Origin: Corynebacterium aquatimens
GTDB lineage: Bacteria; Actinomycetota; Actinomycetes; Mycobacteriales; Mycobacteriaceae
DNA length: 64,000 nucleotides
NCBI RefSeq assembly: GCF_030408395.1
Contig: NZ_CP046980.1
Location: 372,001-436,000 of the forward strand
Direction: 5' to 3'
Both the position numbers and the translations under genes were made by a program. The first letter of the stretch is position 1. Each line of letters starts with the position of its first letter. Under the pieces are notes generated by a model. The model did not search any database, had not been told where the DNA came from, and saw only the letters and a program-made list of their open reading frames with translations. This document shows positions 47,144 to 56,074 of this stretch, piece after piece.

Positions 47144-48490
47144 CTACGGCGTATCGAGCCCCTCGCTAACCTCCCCTTCGAGACTGACATCGCTGGGGTC
47201 GAACTCGCGGAGCCAAAAATGAGTGACCTCGCCTGCGCTGTCGGTCGCGCCGATTAGGAGCTCGACGGGGAGGTAGCTGGTGAAGCCAGCGCCGCAGTAC
47301 TGCTCCGTCTGGGGTACGCCGGGTTCTAATGGCTCGAGCAAATTCTTCTGGGTCAGCGGATGGACCTGGCCGTTGGGGAAGATGGTGACAAAGTTGGGCA
47401 CGTCTACGGTGTCCTGCTCTGAGTCTGGGTCTGGGGCCTCGCCGAGGGTGAAGGTGACGTCGACGCAGTAACCCCGGTCGCCGTCGTCCCCGGTGTGCTC
47501 AACCGCGTCGACGGACGCGGTGGTGCCCTTCCATGTCGGGTCGTCCACATCGATGGGCTCGCCGATGTTCTTCGCCTCGCCGCGTGCGCGCTGGTAGGGG
47601 CTGGTTTCTAAAGCAATCGTGTCCTGTTTGCGGACCTGGACGTACGTGGCGTCGCCGTTGCCCGAGGCGTGCTTGTACTGCTGCGCGAGGTTGGTGAATT
47701 GCTGCGCCAGCGGGTGCAGGGCCTCGCACGGTGCGTTGGCCCACAGGGAGAGCTTCTCCAGGGCGAGGTCCTCTGAGCGCATCATGCAGTAGAGTCCGCG
47801 CTCTTCCGCATTCGGGATCGGGTCCGCTACGTAAGACACGGGGTCTTCGGTTTCGCGCCACCCGCTGAGCCCTTCGCCTTTGGCAGGCACAAGATCGTTG
47901 AGCGGCAGCGCGTCCTCCCAATCGATGCTGATGAACGCGCCGAGCATCCCCAAGGTGGTCTCACGGCTCATGATGCACAGCTCCGGCGAGTGCCCTGTGC
48001 CCACCGGGTAGCCCGTCGGGGTGTAAAAGTCTTGCCCAAGCTGGCAGGTGACAAGCTTGTCGTTTTCGAAGTAGCGTTCCACCCGCTCGTCGTCCCAGCC
48101 CAGCGGCGAGTCCGCGCTACTTTGCCCACGCCACACCGCAAGCCCCACCGCCACAAGCGCCAGCGCGGCAAGCACCGCGATCACTGGCAGGAGCACTTTT
48201 TTGCTTATCGACGGTCCCCCCTCCACCCCTTTTGCCCCCACCCGGCCCTGGGAGTTTCCGCGGGTTTGCGTACCAGCGGCGTCGGTTGATTCCGCGGCGT
48301 TGTCCTGCTGCGTGCCGTAGCCGGCGGTGGCGCCCGGTTCGAAATTGTGCTCAGTCCCGTGGCCGTGATTGGTTGGCTGCGCGGAGGGTTCCGTACGGTT
48401 GCCGCTGTAACGGCGGTTGAGCTCTTCCCAGTCGTGGTAGGCGCCACCTGATGGTGGTCCGGATGGTTGTCCTGGTGGTGGTGCGCTCAC
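47144..48490 (-). CDS. single-pass envelope protein, function unknown
   Basis: A 448-aa protein from GTG 48490, which has GAAGGGGG about 10 nt upstream; an ATG at 48517 is the alternative. The N-terminal about 95 residues are Pro/Gly/Asn-rich; transmembrane helix about 98-120 (VLLPVIAVLAALALVAVGLAV); a long exported domain with several Cys follows. No family recognised. It shares its layout (disordered cytosolic part, one TM, exported domain) with the two divergent genes and may act with them. Confidence 0.7.
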   Translation of the reverse strand: MSAPPPGQPSGPPSGGAYHDWEELNRRYSGNRTEPSAQPTNHGHGTEHNFEPGATAGYGTQQDNAAESTDAAGTQTRGNSQGRVGAKGVEGGPSISKKVLLPVIAVLAALALVAVGLAVWRGQSSADSPLGWDDERVERYFENDKLVTCQLGQDFYTPTGYPVGTGHSPELCIMSRETTLGMLGAFISIDWEDALPLNDLVPAKGEGLSGWRETEDPVSYVADPIPNAEERGLYCMMRSEDLALEKLSLWANAPCEALHPLAQQFTNLAQQYKHASGNGDATYVQVRKQDTIALETSPYQRARGEAKNIGEPIDVDDPTWKGTTASVDAVEHTGDDGDRGYCVDVTFTLGEAPDPDSEQDTVDVPNFVTIFPNGQVHPLTQKNLLEPLEPGVPQTEQYCGAGFTSYLPVELLIGATDSAGEVTHFWLREFDPSDVSLEGEVSEGLDTP

Positions 48491-48535
48491 AGCACGGCCC
48501 CCTTCGTACAAAATCATGCACCCAACGTGTTTCGT

Positions 48536-48545
48536 ACCTTAGACT
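48536..48545. promoter_or_regulatory. overlapping divergent -10 boxes
   Basis: Minus-strand TAAGGT (48541 to 48536) and plus-strand TAGACT (48540-48545) share the TA at 48540-48541, the same geometry as at 16378-16379. Both genes have leaders here, with ribosome sites. Confidence 0.55.
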
Positions 48546-48606
48546 AACGTACCGATAGCTGTCTTTGCACAGCTTGTTCATACTTTCGATGAAGGACCGA
48601 TCAAGC

Positions 48607-49983
48607 ATGGCACACTATGATTTGTACAACTCACTTCGACTCGACCGTTCCAAGGACACAACGGCCCTGGCCAGCGAGATAGACCAACGGATCGCCACCG
48701 GCCAAATGGACAACGAGGGTGGGCTGGAAGAGCTGCAGATCGCGCGGAAGATTCTTGGGGATCCAGGCCGCCGCCACTTGTACGACGCCAAGCTTTCTGG
48801 GCCTTCAGACCCCGAAATCACTGTCTCAGAACTACGGTCCCTGGCTAATGCGACGATCCCGCATTCCGTTCAGGCCCAAGCCCAGCCGCAGCCCGCCCAG
48901 CCGCAGCCTGCCGACACTCAGGGCACCTCCACCGCGGCGGAGTCATCCGGCTCAACGTCGGTGCGATTCCAGCAAGACGGCCCCCAGCATGCCCAAGACC
49001 ACCCCGGCCAGGATCAGTACAGCCAGTACGACCAGAACCACCCCGGCCAGGACCAGTACAGCCAGTACGACCAGAACCAGTACAGCCAGGGCCAGTACAG
49101 CCAGGATCAGTATAGCCAGGACCTCCACCGCCAGCAGCAGGGCCAGTACAACCAGGATCAGTACAGCCAGGATCAGTACAGCCAGCAGCAGGGCCAGTAC
49201 GGACACAGCGCCTATGGCCAGCAGGGCTACCCGCAGCAGGGTCAGTTTGGTGGGCAAGAACAGTACGGTCAGCAAGGCCAGCAGGTTCAGCAGAACCAGG
49301 GCCAGCCGGGGCAGTACGGACACATGCAGCAGGGGTTCCAGCCGGGCCAGCAGAGCCAGGGCCAGCCGGGCCAGCCGGGGCAGGAAGGTCCGTCGAAAGC
49401 TGGCCAGGCCAAGGCAAAGTTTGGGGACCTGACGTCGAAGACGAAAAATGAATTTCAGAGCTCGTCGAAGTCGGTAATTCTCGGTACGGTCATCGCGACG
49501 CTGCTTGTTGTCGGACTCATCTGGGGACTGATCAGTTTGGTTTCCAACGTGGGCAACGAAGAGCAGAAAGTGAAGTCCACCGCTAAGGAATTTCTGAAGA
49601 TCAAGGACGACCAGAAAGCTGAAGAATGGCTCCGTGACAATGCTTACGACGACCGCAAGGATTCCCTTGAGAACGAATTGGGCATCGGCGACGACTTCAA
49701 GGGTGCGGCAAATTATTTCGAAGCTAATAACCCGAAGATCGGTGAAGTCTACGACCTCGAATCGGTTCTAAAGGTCGAGCGTAAGTTCACGAACAAGGAA
49801 TTCAACGACGTATTCAAAGAAGAGAAGATCACCGGTTTCTACATGGCAGAGGTCACAAACAAGTCCGGTGAGGATGCTGGCGGACGTATGATCTTCTTCA
49901 TCGAAGACGGAAAGGCAAAGCTCATCGGAGTCGAGTCCGGTTTGAAGCAGCTCACGTCCGATGATCTGACTGATATCGATTAA
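48607..49983 (+). CDS. J-domain-like single-pass protein with Gln/Tyr-rich repeats
   Basis: A 458-aa protein. Residues 1-75 resemble a J-domain (HYDLYNSLRLDRSKDTTAL ... LEELQIARKILGDPGRRHLYDAKL) but the HPD motif needed to stimulate DnaK is absent. Residues about 120-275 are low-complexity Gln/Tyr/Gly/Ser (QYSQDQYSQ-type units of 5-7 residues). TM helix about 289-312; the exported C-terminal domain is Lys/Asp/Glu-rich (VKSTAKEFLKIKDDQKAEEWL), like DUF4878-type small domains. AAGGA ribosome site. Followed by the pseudokinase gene. Confidence 0.7.
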   Translation: MAHYDLYNSLRLDRSKDTTALASEIDQRIATGQMDNEGGLEELQIARKILGDPGRRHLYDAKLSGPSDPEITVSELRSLANATIPHSVQAQAQPQPAQPQPADTQGTSTAAESSGSTSVRFQQDGPQHAQDHPGQDQYSQYDQNHPGQDQYSQYDQNQYSQGQYSQDQYSQDLHRQQQGQYNQDQYSQDQYSQQQGQYGHSAYGQQGYPQQGQFGGQEQYGQQGQQVQQNQGQPGQYGHMQQGFQPGQQSQGQPGQPGQEGPSKAGQAKAKFGDLTSKTKNEFQSSSKSVILGTVIATLLVVGLIWGLISLVSNVGNEEQKVKSTAKEFLKIKDDQKAEEWLRDNAYDDRKDSLENELGIGDDFKGAANYFEANNPKIGEVYDLESVLKVERKFTNKEFNDVFKEEKITGFYMAEVTNKSGEDAGGRMIFFIEDGKAKLIGVESGLKQLTSDDLTDID

Positions 49984-50107
49984 AGCGGATCGCGCATCTG
50001 AGTAGGCGAGCAACTGAGCAGATCCGGATCGTGGAAACCGCCCGCGCTCATGAGGCCCATGAGCACGAGAATCAAGCAAGAAGCAAGCAAGAATTAAGTA
50101 GGAATCG

Positions 50108-51814
50108 ATGGTTGATAGCGGTCTGAGCGCGTTTTTGCGCGACAAATACAACTTCACACGCGTCGAGGAGGTCGCGAAGACAAGCGATTCAACCGTCTAC
50201 GCCGTAGGCGATGACTCTGGTTGGTCGAATACGCTGTCAGCCGAGGTAGAGGTCTTCACCACCAAACTGGATTCCGACGAAGCCCAGGAGGTCCGCAGCG
50301 GAGCGGGGTCGTTGGACGATGTGTACACTCCGGCCGTCGTTAAGCTGCGCGATTGTTCATTTACTAACGACGGACACCTCGTAATCGTCCGTGATAAAGC
50401 GACGGGGACGCTGCTGCGTGAGGTCGTTCAATCGCGGAAGGCATCCGGGAACCCGCTGGGGGCTGATGAGGTCCAGATGCTTCTGCTGCCGATCGCCGAT
50501 GCCATCGACATTTACGCTGAGGCCGGCAAGTCGTCGTGGCTGATGCGGTCGGTCAACGTTGACAACATTCAGGTGTACTACGGGCAATCAGACTCGCCGA
50601 CGAAACTCACCCAAGTTGGGCCGGTGCCGGGGCATCAGCGGGAGCAGGCGCAGGCGAAGCGCGCCACACTTGAGGCATTGGCCGAGGTGATTGAAGAGAT
50701 CACCTGGCGCAAACCCGATACCGGTGCGGCGGCCGACGCGGGCAGTGCGGTGGATTACCTGCAAGCAGCGTTAGCGGCTGGCGCGGCTGGCTCGGCGGCG
50801 GCTGGGGGCTCGTCGATGATTGCGGCGGCGTCGCGGTCAGATGCTTCACACGTGGGGATTGAGCTCGATGAGGTCGGGGATGATGCAACTAGCAATGCCC
50901 CGGAAGAGTTTTCCTACAAACCGTTGAGCACACCACGGGAGGACGCGCCGCGGCGCTCAGCCATGCAGGACGCGCCGCGTGCGGGGGCGGCGCAGGATCA
51001 GGCCCGGGGAGACCAGGCCAGGGGAGATCAGGCGCGGGGATCGCGGGCGTCGTCGCAGTGGGCGCAAGGATCGACGGAGGGTGGGTCGTCGAGAAGTGGG
51101 GCGGGCAACAAGCCGGTCCAGCATTTCCCAGAGACAGACCCGGGATTTGAGGCGGTGGTGCCCCACCCCCGAGGTGGATACGGGCCGGGTGGGTACGGCG
51201 GGCCAGGGCCCTACGGGGCGCCGGGTGGCTACCCGGCACCGGTGCCGTACGGGGCCGCGCCGGGTTACGGCTACACGGGCCAGTACGCGCCGCCGCAGTA
51301 CGCGCAGCCAGAGGCTAAGAAAAAAGACAAGAACTGGCCATGGGTGCTCGCCACTGTGCTGATCATCCTGGGGTTAGCGGGCGGTGGCGGTTACTACTGG
51401 TACGTCAACTACGGTCCCGGCAAGCCCTGGGAGGGGGCAGAAGCGGCGCTTGCCGCGAAGTTCCCCAACGTGATCTCCGAACACGAGAATCAGAGGGGCC
51501 CGTGGCAGAACACCACGTGCACGAAAGAAGAGACCCAGGACGACGAAAAAGCGAAGATCATCTGCCGCAACGAAACAATTGGCGTCTCTATCGTTGACTT
51601 CGGCACCACGGAAACGCGCGATTCGTTTCTGCCGGACGAAGAACCGGAACCCCTCAGTAACGACAACGTCTGCTTCGTGGATTCCTACGAACGCAACGCC
51701 GGTACGCCCACGTACACGCTCGCCCCGTTGGATGCGGACAAGTCCCGTTACCTGTTCACCGTCTACGGTGACAACGCGGAAAAAGCCCGCCAATACCTAA
51801 GGATCTGCGGATAA
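50108..51814 (+). CDS. receptor-like pseudokinase
   Basis: A 568-aa protein. Residues 1 to about 200 follow the Ser/Thr kinase layout: YNFTRVEEVAKTSDSTVYAVG (glycine-loop position), TPAVVKLRDCSFTNDGHLVIVRDKATGTLLREVV, EVQMLLLPIADAIDIYAEAG, then SVNVDNIQVYYG where kinases have HRDxKPxNIL, and KLTQVG where they have DFG. The beta-3 Lys, HRD Asp and DFG Asp are all missing. A Gly/Ala/Pro-rich linker, one TM helix (about 409-430) and an exported Cys-containing domain follow, like PknB-type receptors. Overlaps the lipoprotein gene (TAATG). Confidence 0.7.
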   Translation: MVDSGLSAFLRDKYNFTRVEEVAKTSDSTVYAVGDDSGWSNTLSAEVEVFTTKLDSDEAQEVRSGAGSLDDVYTPAVVKLRDCSFTNDGHLVIVRDKATGTLLREVVQSRKASGNPLGADEVQMLLLPIADAIDIYAEAGKSSWLMRSVNVDNIQVYYGQSDSPTKLTQVGPVPGHQREQAQAKRATLEALAEVIEEITWRKPDTGAAADAGSAVDYLQAALAAGAAGSAAAGGSSMIAAASRSDASHVGIELDEVGDDATSNAPEEFSYKPLSTPREDAPRRSAMQDAPRAGAAQDQARGDQARGDQARGSRASSQWAQGSTEGGSSRSGAGNKPVQHFPETDPGFEAVVPHPRGGYGPGGYGGPGPYGAPGGYPAPVPYGAAPGYGYTGQYAPPQYAQPEAKKKDKNWPWVLATVLIILGLAGGGGYYWYVNYGPGKPWEGAEAALAAKFPNVISEHENQRGPWQNTTCTKEETQDDEKAKIICRNETIGVSIVDFGTTETRDSFLPDEEPEPLSNDNVCFVDSYERNAGTPTYTLAPLDADKSRYLFTVYGDNAEKARQYLRICG

Positions 51815-52404
51815 TGCGCGCGCATTCCACAACGGTGGCGATCGGTGCCGTTGCAACATCGGTTCTGCTTGTCGGCTGCTCAGTCTTCAACGAGGCTCAG
51901 CCCGCCGACGACACGGTGTACCTCTCCCCGGTCAACCCCACGGATAGTGAGGAGACCACCGTGAGCCAAACCCGCGCGCCCGACGTTCCTGTGGACCCGA
52001 ACAACTACCTGGTCAAAGGTATGAGCATGGTCACCTTCCGCGTCTCCAGCTTCACAGGAACGTGCGCGATCAGCGCCATCGGGGTCTCCTGCACAGGCAC
52101 CACACCCACGGATGCGCCGCAGGTCACCGCCGTGCCCCACCCGCCGAAGAAAGCCGACGCAGTATTCGTCGGCGACGAAGGGTTGCACTACACCGTGTTT
52201 ACGGGCATGCCCAGCGCGAACAAGCAGCTTATCGACGGCCAGTCCATCAGCGTCGCCGACCACTCCTGCCACTACAAGGACTCCGACACTTTCCAGTGCC
52301 GCTCAGGAGAGGACTCGTTCACGATCAGTGGTCCACGCGGCGTGATTAAACCGTCCCGCAAGCCAGATACCCCACCGATGTTCACCGCGGCTGATGCCTA
52401 TTAG
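51814..52404 (+). CDS. lipoprotein, function unknown
   Basis: A 196-aa protein. Lipoprotein signal with lipobox LLVGC at about residue 22. The mature part has paired Cys (TGTCAISAIGVSCTG; HSCHYKDSDTFQC) suggesting two disulfides. The ATG shares a base with the pseudokinase TAA, so the two are coupled and their exported domains may interact. Its TAG overlaps the -10 box of lysS. Confidence 0.8.
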   Translation: MRAHSTTVAIGAVATSVLLVGCSVFNEAQPADDTVYLSPVNPTDSEETTVSQTRAPDVPVDPNNYLVKGMSMVTFRVSSFTGTCAISAIGVSCTGTTPTDAPQVTAVPHPPKKADAVFVGDEGLHYTVFTGMPSANKQLIDGQSISVADHSCHYKDSDTFQCRSGEDSFTISGPRGVIKPSRKPDTPPMFTAADAY

Positions 52405-52407
52405 GAT
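52402..52407 (+). promoter_or_regulatory. -10 box for leaderless lysS
   Basis: TAGGAT, overlapping the preceding gene's stop codon, 8 nt before the GTG at 52416. Confidence 0.55.
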
Positions 52408-52415
52408 AAGGTGGC

Positions 52416-54029
52416 GTGACTTCAAACCAGCCGACGCAACAGCAAGATCTCTCCGAGCAGCAGCAAATTCGCCGTGCAAAGCGCGAAAAGCTCCTGGCCG
52501 AGGGCCACGAGCCGTACCCGGTAGAAGTAGACCGCACGACCAGCCTGAAGGCGCTGCGTGCCAAGTACGTCGTGGTCAAAGATGAAGACACAGGCCAGGA
52601 GGCTGGCCAGGACACGGGCCAGGATGCTGGGGCTGAAGGCGTGGAGGGGGCCGTCGTCAAGCTTGGCGTTGGTGAAGAAACCAATGATGAGGTCGCTGTA
52701 GCTGGCCGCATCATGTTCCAGCGCAACACGGGCAAGCTGTGCTTTGCAACGCTGCAGGAAGGCGATGGGACGCAGTTGCAGGTCATGCTGTCGCTCGCTG
52801 AGGTGGGCGAGGGCGCGCTGGCGGCGTGGAAGTCGGACACTGACTTGGGTGACATCGTGTCCGTGCGTGGGCGAGTGATCGCGTCCAAGCGCGGGGAGCT
52901 GTCGGTGATGGCGCGCTCTTGGCACATGGCGTCGAAGGCGCTGCGGCCACTGCCCGTGGCGTTCGCGGAGATGAACGAAGAACAACGCGTTCGCTACCGC
53001 TACACCGACCTGATCATGCGCGAAGATGCGCGCAAGAACGCATTGACCCGCATCAAGGTCATTGCGGCGCTGCGCAAGTACCTCACGGGGCGCGACTTCG
53101 TTGAGGTGGAGACGCCGATGCTTCAGACCCTGCACGGTGGTGCGGCGGCACGGCCGTTTGAAACGCACTCGAACGCGCTGGACATCGACCTGTACCTGCG
53201 TATTGCGCCGGAGCTCTTTCTCAAGCGTTGCGTCGTGGGCGGAATCGAGCGAGTGTTTGAGATTAACCGGAACTTCCGCAATGAGGGCGTCGATAAGTCC
53301 CACAGCCCTGAGTTCACCATGCTGGAGACGTACCAGGCGTGGGGCACCTACCGCGACGGCGCCGAGCTGATCAAGGGTGCGGTGCAGTTCTGCGCGCAGG
53401 AGGTTTTCGGATCAACGCTCGTCACGCTTGCCGACGGCACGGAGTACGACCTCGGCGGCGAGTGGAAGGTACTGGACATGTACCCGTCGCTCAATGAGGC
53501 GCTGGCACGGAAGTTCCCTGGCCAGCCGGAAGTGACGATCGAGTCTTCCGTCGAGGAGCTGAAGTCGATTGCTGCGGCGATCGGGTTGGCCGTGCCGGAA
53601 AAGGGCGGCTGGGGCCACGGCAAGCTGGTTGAAGAGATCTGGGAAGAGCTGTGCTCCGACCAGCTTTATGAGCCGACGTTTGTGACGAACTTCCCGGTGG
53701 AGACATCCCCGCTGACCCGCGACCACCGCGAGCGCGCTGGCGTGACCGAGAAGTGGGATCTGTACGTGCGCGGTTTCGAGCTGGCGACGGGGTACTCGGA
53801 GCTGGTGGACCCCGTTATCCAGCGCGAGCGTTTCGAGGACCAAGCGCGCCTGGCCGCTGGCGGCGACGACGAGGCCATGGTGCTTGACGAGGAGTTCCTC
53901 GCCGCCATGGAGCAGGGCATGCCGCCGACTTCCGGCACGGGCATGGGGATCGACCGCCTGCTGATGGCACTCACCGGCCTGGGGATCCGCGAGACCGTGT
54001 TGTTCCCGATGGTCCGCCCCGAGGCGTAA
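52416..54029 (+). CDS. lysS: lysyl-tRNA synthetase, class II
   Basis: A 537-aa aminoacyl-tRNA synthetase. OB-fold tRNA-binding domain ([21 protein letters not shown]...) then the class II core: motif 1 around [10 protein letters not shown], motif 2 [20 protein letters not shown], motif 3 [15 protein letters not shown]. An insertion of about 35 residues ([19 protein letters not shown]) lies in the N-terminal region at about residues 55-85. The GTG start is leaderless. Confidence 0.97.
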   Translation: MTSNQPTQQQDLSEQQQIRRAKREKLLAEGHEPYPVEVDRTTSLKALRAKYVVVKDEDTGQEAGQDTGQDAGAEGVEGAVVKLGVGEETNDEVAVAGRIMFQRNTGKLCFATLQEGDGTQLQVMLSLAEVGEGALAAWKSDTDLGDIVSVRGRVIASKRGELSVMARSWHMASKALRPLPVAFAEMNEEQRVRYRYTDLIMREDARKNALTRIKVIAALRKYLTGRDFVEVETPMLQTLHGGAAARPFETHSNALDIDLYLRIAPELFLKRCVVGGIERVFEINRNFRNEGVDKSHSPEFTMLETYQAWGTYRDGAELIKGAVQFCAQEVFGSTLVTLADGTEYDLGGEWKVLDMYPSLNEALARKFPGQPEVTIESSVEELKSIAAAIGLAVPEKGGWGHGKLVEEIWEELCSDQLYEPTFVTNFPVETSPLTRDHRERAGVTEKWDLYVRGFELATGYSELVDPVIQRERFEDQARLAAGGDDEAMVLDEEFLAAMEQGMPPTSGTGMGIDRLLMALTGLGIRETVLFPMVRPEA

Positions 54030-54103
54030 GCGGGCTGCAGAGCATGGGTTTCGGCGGCGGAGCATGGGGCTCGGCAGTGGGGCGGAGTGACGGGGAGCGC
54101 ACC

Positions 54104-54847
54104 GTGATGCACGCCGGCGCGCGGCCGACCGGCGCGCGGCCGACCGGCGCGATAGAGCGCGGCCGAGCGGGGCAGCGGTGGTCGCGGCGCATCCAGCTAG
54201 CCGCAGTCGTGAGCGCGGCAGGGCTTCTGGCGGGATGCAACGGGGGATCGGAAGACATCGCGGAGCCGGTGCTCACGTCGGTTGCGCCCTCCGGGGAGGC
54301 AACGACCGGGAAGGCAACCTCCGCGCAGTCCGAGACCGCGGAGGCTGAGACCCCCGAGACCTCCGAGGAGAGCAACACTGACTCCGGTAGTTCGTCGGGG
54401 AAGAAGGAGAAGGTTTTCGACTTCGGAAACGGCACCACCTGGACCGCGCCCACTGACGAGGACGGTTACTACAACGTTGCAGGCCTGGGCGAAGCAATGG
54501 TCGAAGCGTCGTATCCTCCGTGCGATGGCCGCTATATTTTGATCGTCAATTCCATCCAGGATGACGGCAGCCCTAACGTGCAGGAAAAGCTCGGTCAGGC
54601 CCTACTAGTCGGCGAGCCCTCCGGGAAGGAGTTCACGGTGCCGGGGCGGTGTGCGTCGTTACGTAAGCAAATTAATGGCCGCGACATTTATCCGGTCTAC
54701 GTGGACTTCGGGCATGATGTCGACGCTGCCTGCCGCGCGAAGGCGCAATACTCCGGCAACGTCCGGCCGCTGAAGAACGGCAATTTCGCAGACAATGCCA
54801 ACGTCGAGGTGGATACCGCGCGCCTCGCACTCGATCCCTGCAAGTAG
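54104..54847 (+). CDS. lipoprotein, function unknown
   Basis: A 247-aa protein; GTG 54104 (GGGGAG 6-7 nt upstream) or ATG 54107. Arg-rich leader and lipobox LLAGC at about residue 43. After a Ser/Thr/Glu-rich stretch, the exported domain (YPPCDGRYILIVNSIQDD, PGRCASLRKQINGRDIYPVYVDFG) resembles SPOR-like or protease-inhibitor-size domains, but no family was recognised. Two short in-frame repeats (ARPTG) near the start. Confidence 0.7.
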   Translation: MMHAGARPTGARPTGAIERGRAGQRWSRRIQLAAVVSAAGLLAGCNGGSEDIAEPVLTSVAPSGEATTGKATSAQSETAEAETPETSEESNTDSGSSSGKKEKVFDFGNGTTWTAPTDEDGYYNVAGLGEAMVEASYPPCDGRYILIVNSIQDDGSPNVQEKLGQALLVGEPSGKEFTVPGRCASLRKQINGRDIYPVYVDFGHDVDAACRAKAQYSGNVRPLKNGNFADNANVEVDTARLALDPCK

Positions 54848-54872
54848 GGCAGCCCGGCACGGCCCAGCTCAG

Positions 54873-54922
54873 CCCGGCGCTGCTCGGCTCGACTCGGCCC
54901 GGCGCTGCTCGGCTCGACTCGG
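54873..54922. repeat. 25-bp tandem repeat, two perfect copies
   Basis: Identical 25-bp units at 54873-54897 and 54898-54922, with a partial third copy to about 54930. The region 54848-55118 otherwise has no gene; TATAAA at about 55040 is a candidate -10 box for the TM2 gene. Confidence 0.85.
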
Positions 54923-55118
54923 CCCGGCACCGTTCGGCCCTGTGCACTTAGCGCGCCGACAGACACTGCGGTGCGGGTTCGGCGTGCGCTTTGGGGGCGT
55001 CGACAAGCTTGATTGCCAAAAGTATTTGACGGAATGCGGTATAAATCGAAGTCGGTAAACCGAAGAGGCATCCATAACAAGGTTGCCGAAGATAGCTAAC
55101 GAAAAAGAGGTGGTCCCC

Positions 55119-55961
55119 GTGAGCTCCCCATGGACCGGAAATTCCGACTCCGCAAACCAGAACGACACTCCCACTGAGGATTCGGCAGGGGCCACTGGCT
55201 CTGCTGGTGCTAGCTACCCCGCATACGGTGGCGGCGACGCTGCCGATGGCAACGGTGGCTCCAGCTACGGCAGCTCCAGCTACGGCAGCTCCAACTACGG
55301 TGGCGACGGATCTAGTTCCGGCACCGGCGGCTACACCGGGGGTTACACCGGCGGATACACCGGCAGCGGATACTTGCAAGGCTACGGTCAGAGCGGCTAC
55401 CAAACCCCGAGCGCGGACTACAGCCCATCGAGCTACATGGGTCAAAGCTACGGCCAGCAGGATGCGTCGCAGGGTTCGGCCACTGAATCCGGTTCGACCG
55501 ACGCGAGCTCGACCCAGGCGGGCGCCACGGGCGCAGCGCAGGATGCTGGCACGCAACCAGCGTATGGCCAGACTCCTTACGGCCAATACGCCTCGGGGCA
55601 GCCGACGTACGGTCAGCCGGCCGGTGGCCAGCTCCAGCCGTATGGCCAAAACACTCAGCCACAGATTCATGGCGCCTACCAGCAGCCAATGCCGGTGGGC
55701 GTCGCGCCGAAGTCGAAAGTGGTCGCTGCACTGTTGTTCTTCTTCCTGGGAAGTTTCGGGATTGGAAACTTTTACATGGGGCAGACCAACACGGGCATCG
55801 CGAAGCTGGTTCTTTGCTTCATTGCCTTCGTGCTTACCTTCGTCTTCATCGGTATTTTCCTGTACATGGCAATCGGCATCTGGGCCTTCGTTGAGATGAT
55901 TTTCGTGCTCACCGGAAGCAACGGTTACGACCGTGATGCGAACGGAGTACCGCTGGTCTAA
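55119..55961 (+). CDS. TM2-domain protein with Gly/Tyr/Gln-rich N-terminus
   Basis: A 280-aa protein. The first 200 residues are low-complexity (GGYTGGYTGGYTG, YGQ, AQ repeats). The last 70 are a TM2 domain: KSKVVAALLFFFLGSFGIGNFYMGQ, then two helices (IAKLVLCFIAFVLTFVF; FLYMAIGIWAFVEMIFVL) and the DxNG-like end. GTG 55119 is chosen because AGAGG lies about 8 nt upstream. The disordered N-terminus resembles the other envelope proteins of this region. Confidence 0.8.
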   Translation: MSSPWTGNSDSANQNDTPTEDSAGATGSAGASYPAYGGGDAADGNGGSSYGSSSYGSSNYGGDGSSSGTGGYTGGYTGGYTGSGYLQGYGQSGYQTPSADYSPSSYMGQSYGQQDASQGSATESGSTDASSTQAGATGAAQDAGTQPAYGQTPYGQYASGQPTYGQPAGGQLQPYGQNTQPQIHGAYQQPMPVGVAPKSKVVAALLFFFLGSFGIGNFYMGQTNTGIAKLVLCFIAFVLTFVFIGIFLYMAIGIWAFVEMIFVLTGSNGYDRDANGVPLV

Positions 55962-56074
55962 CCAGCAACATGAATGCGGGCATGCGAACGCGCCCGACAT
56001 CAACCTTGTGAAAACAAGGAGTGGTGGCGGGAGCATTTGCAGTCGCGAAGAAACCTCGAGGGCCCGGGCGGACT

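Noticed and set aside
54998..55008. GCTTGTCGACG variants (30002, 34000, 35221, 54998) as copies of the 12-mer motif
   Set aside because: The following base is not constrained to purine, and GTCGAC is common by codon choice, so they were not counted.
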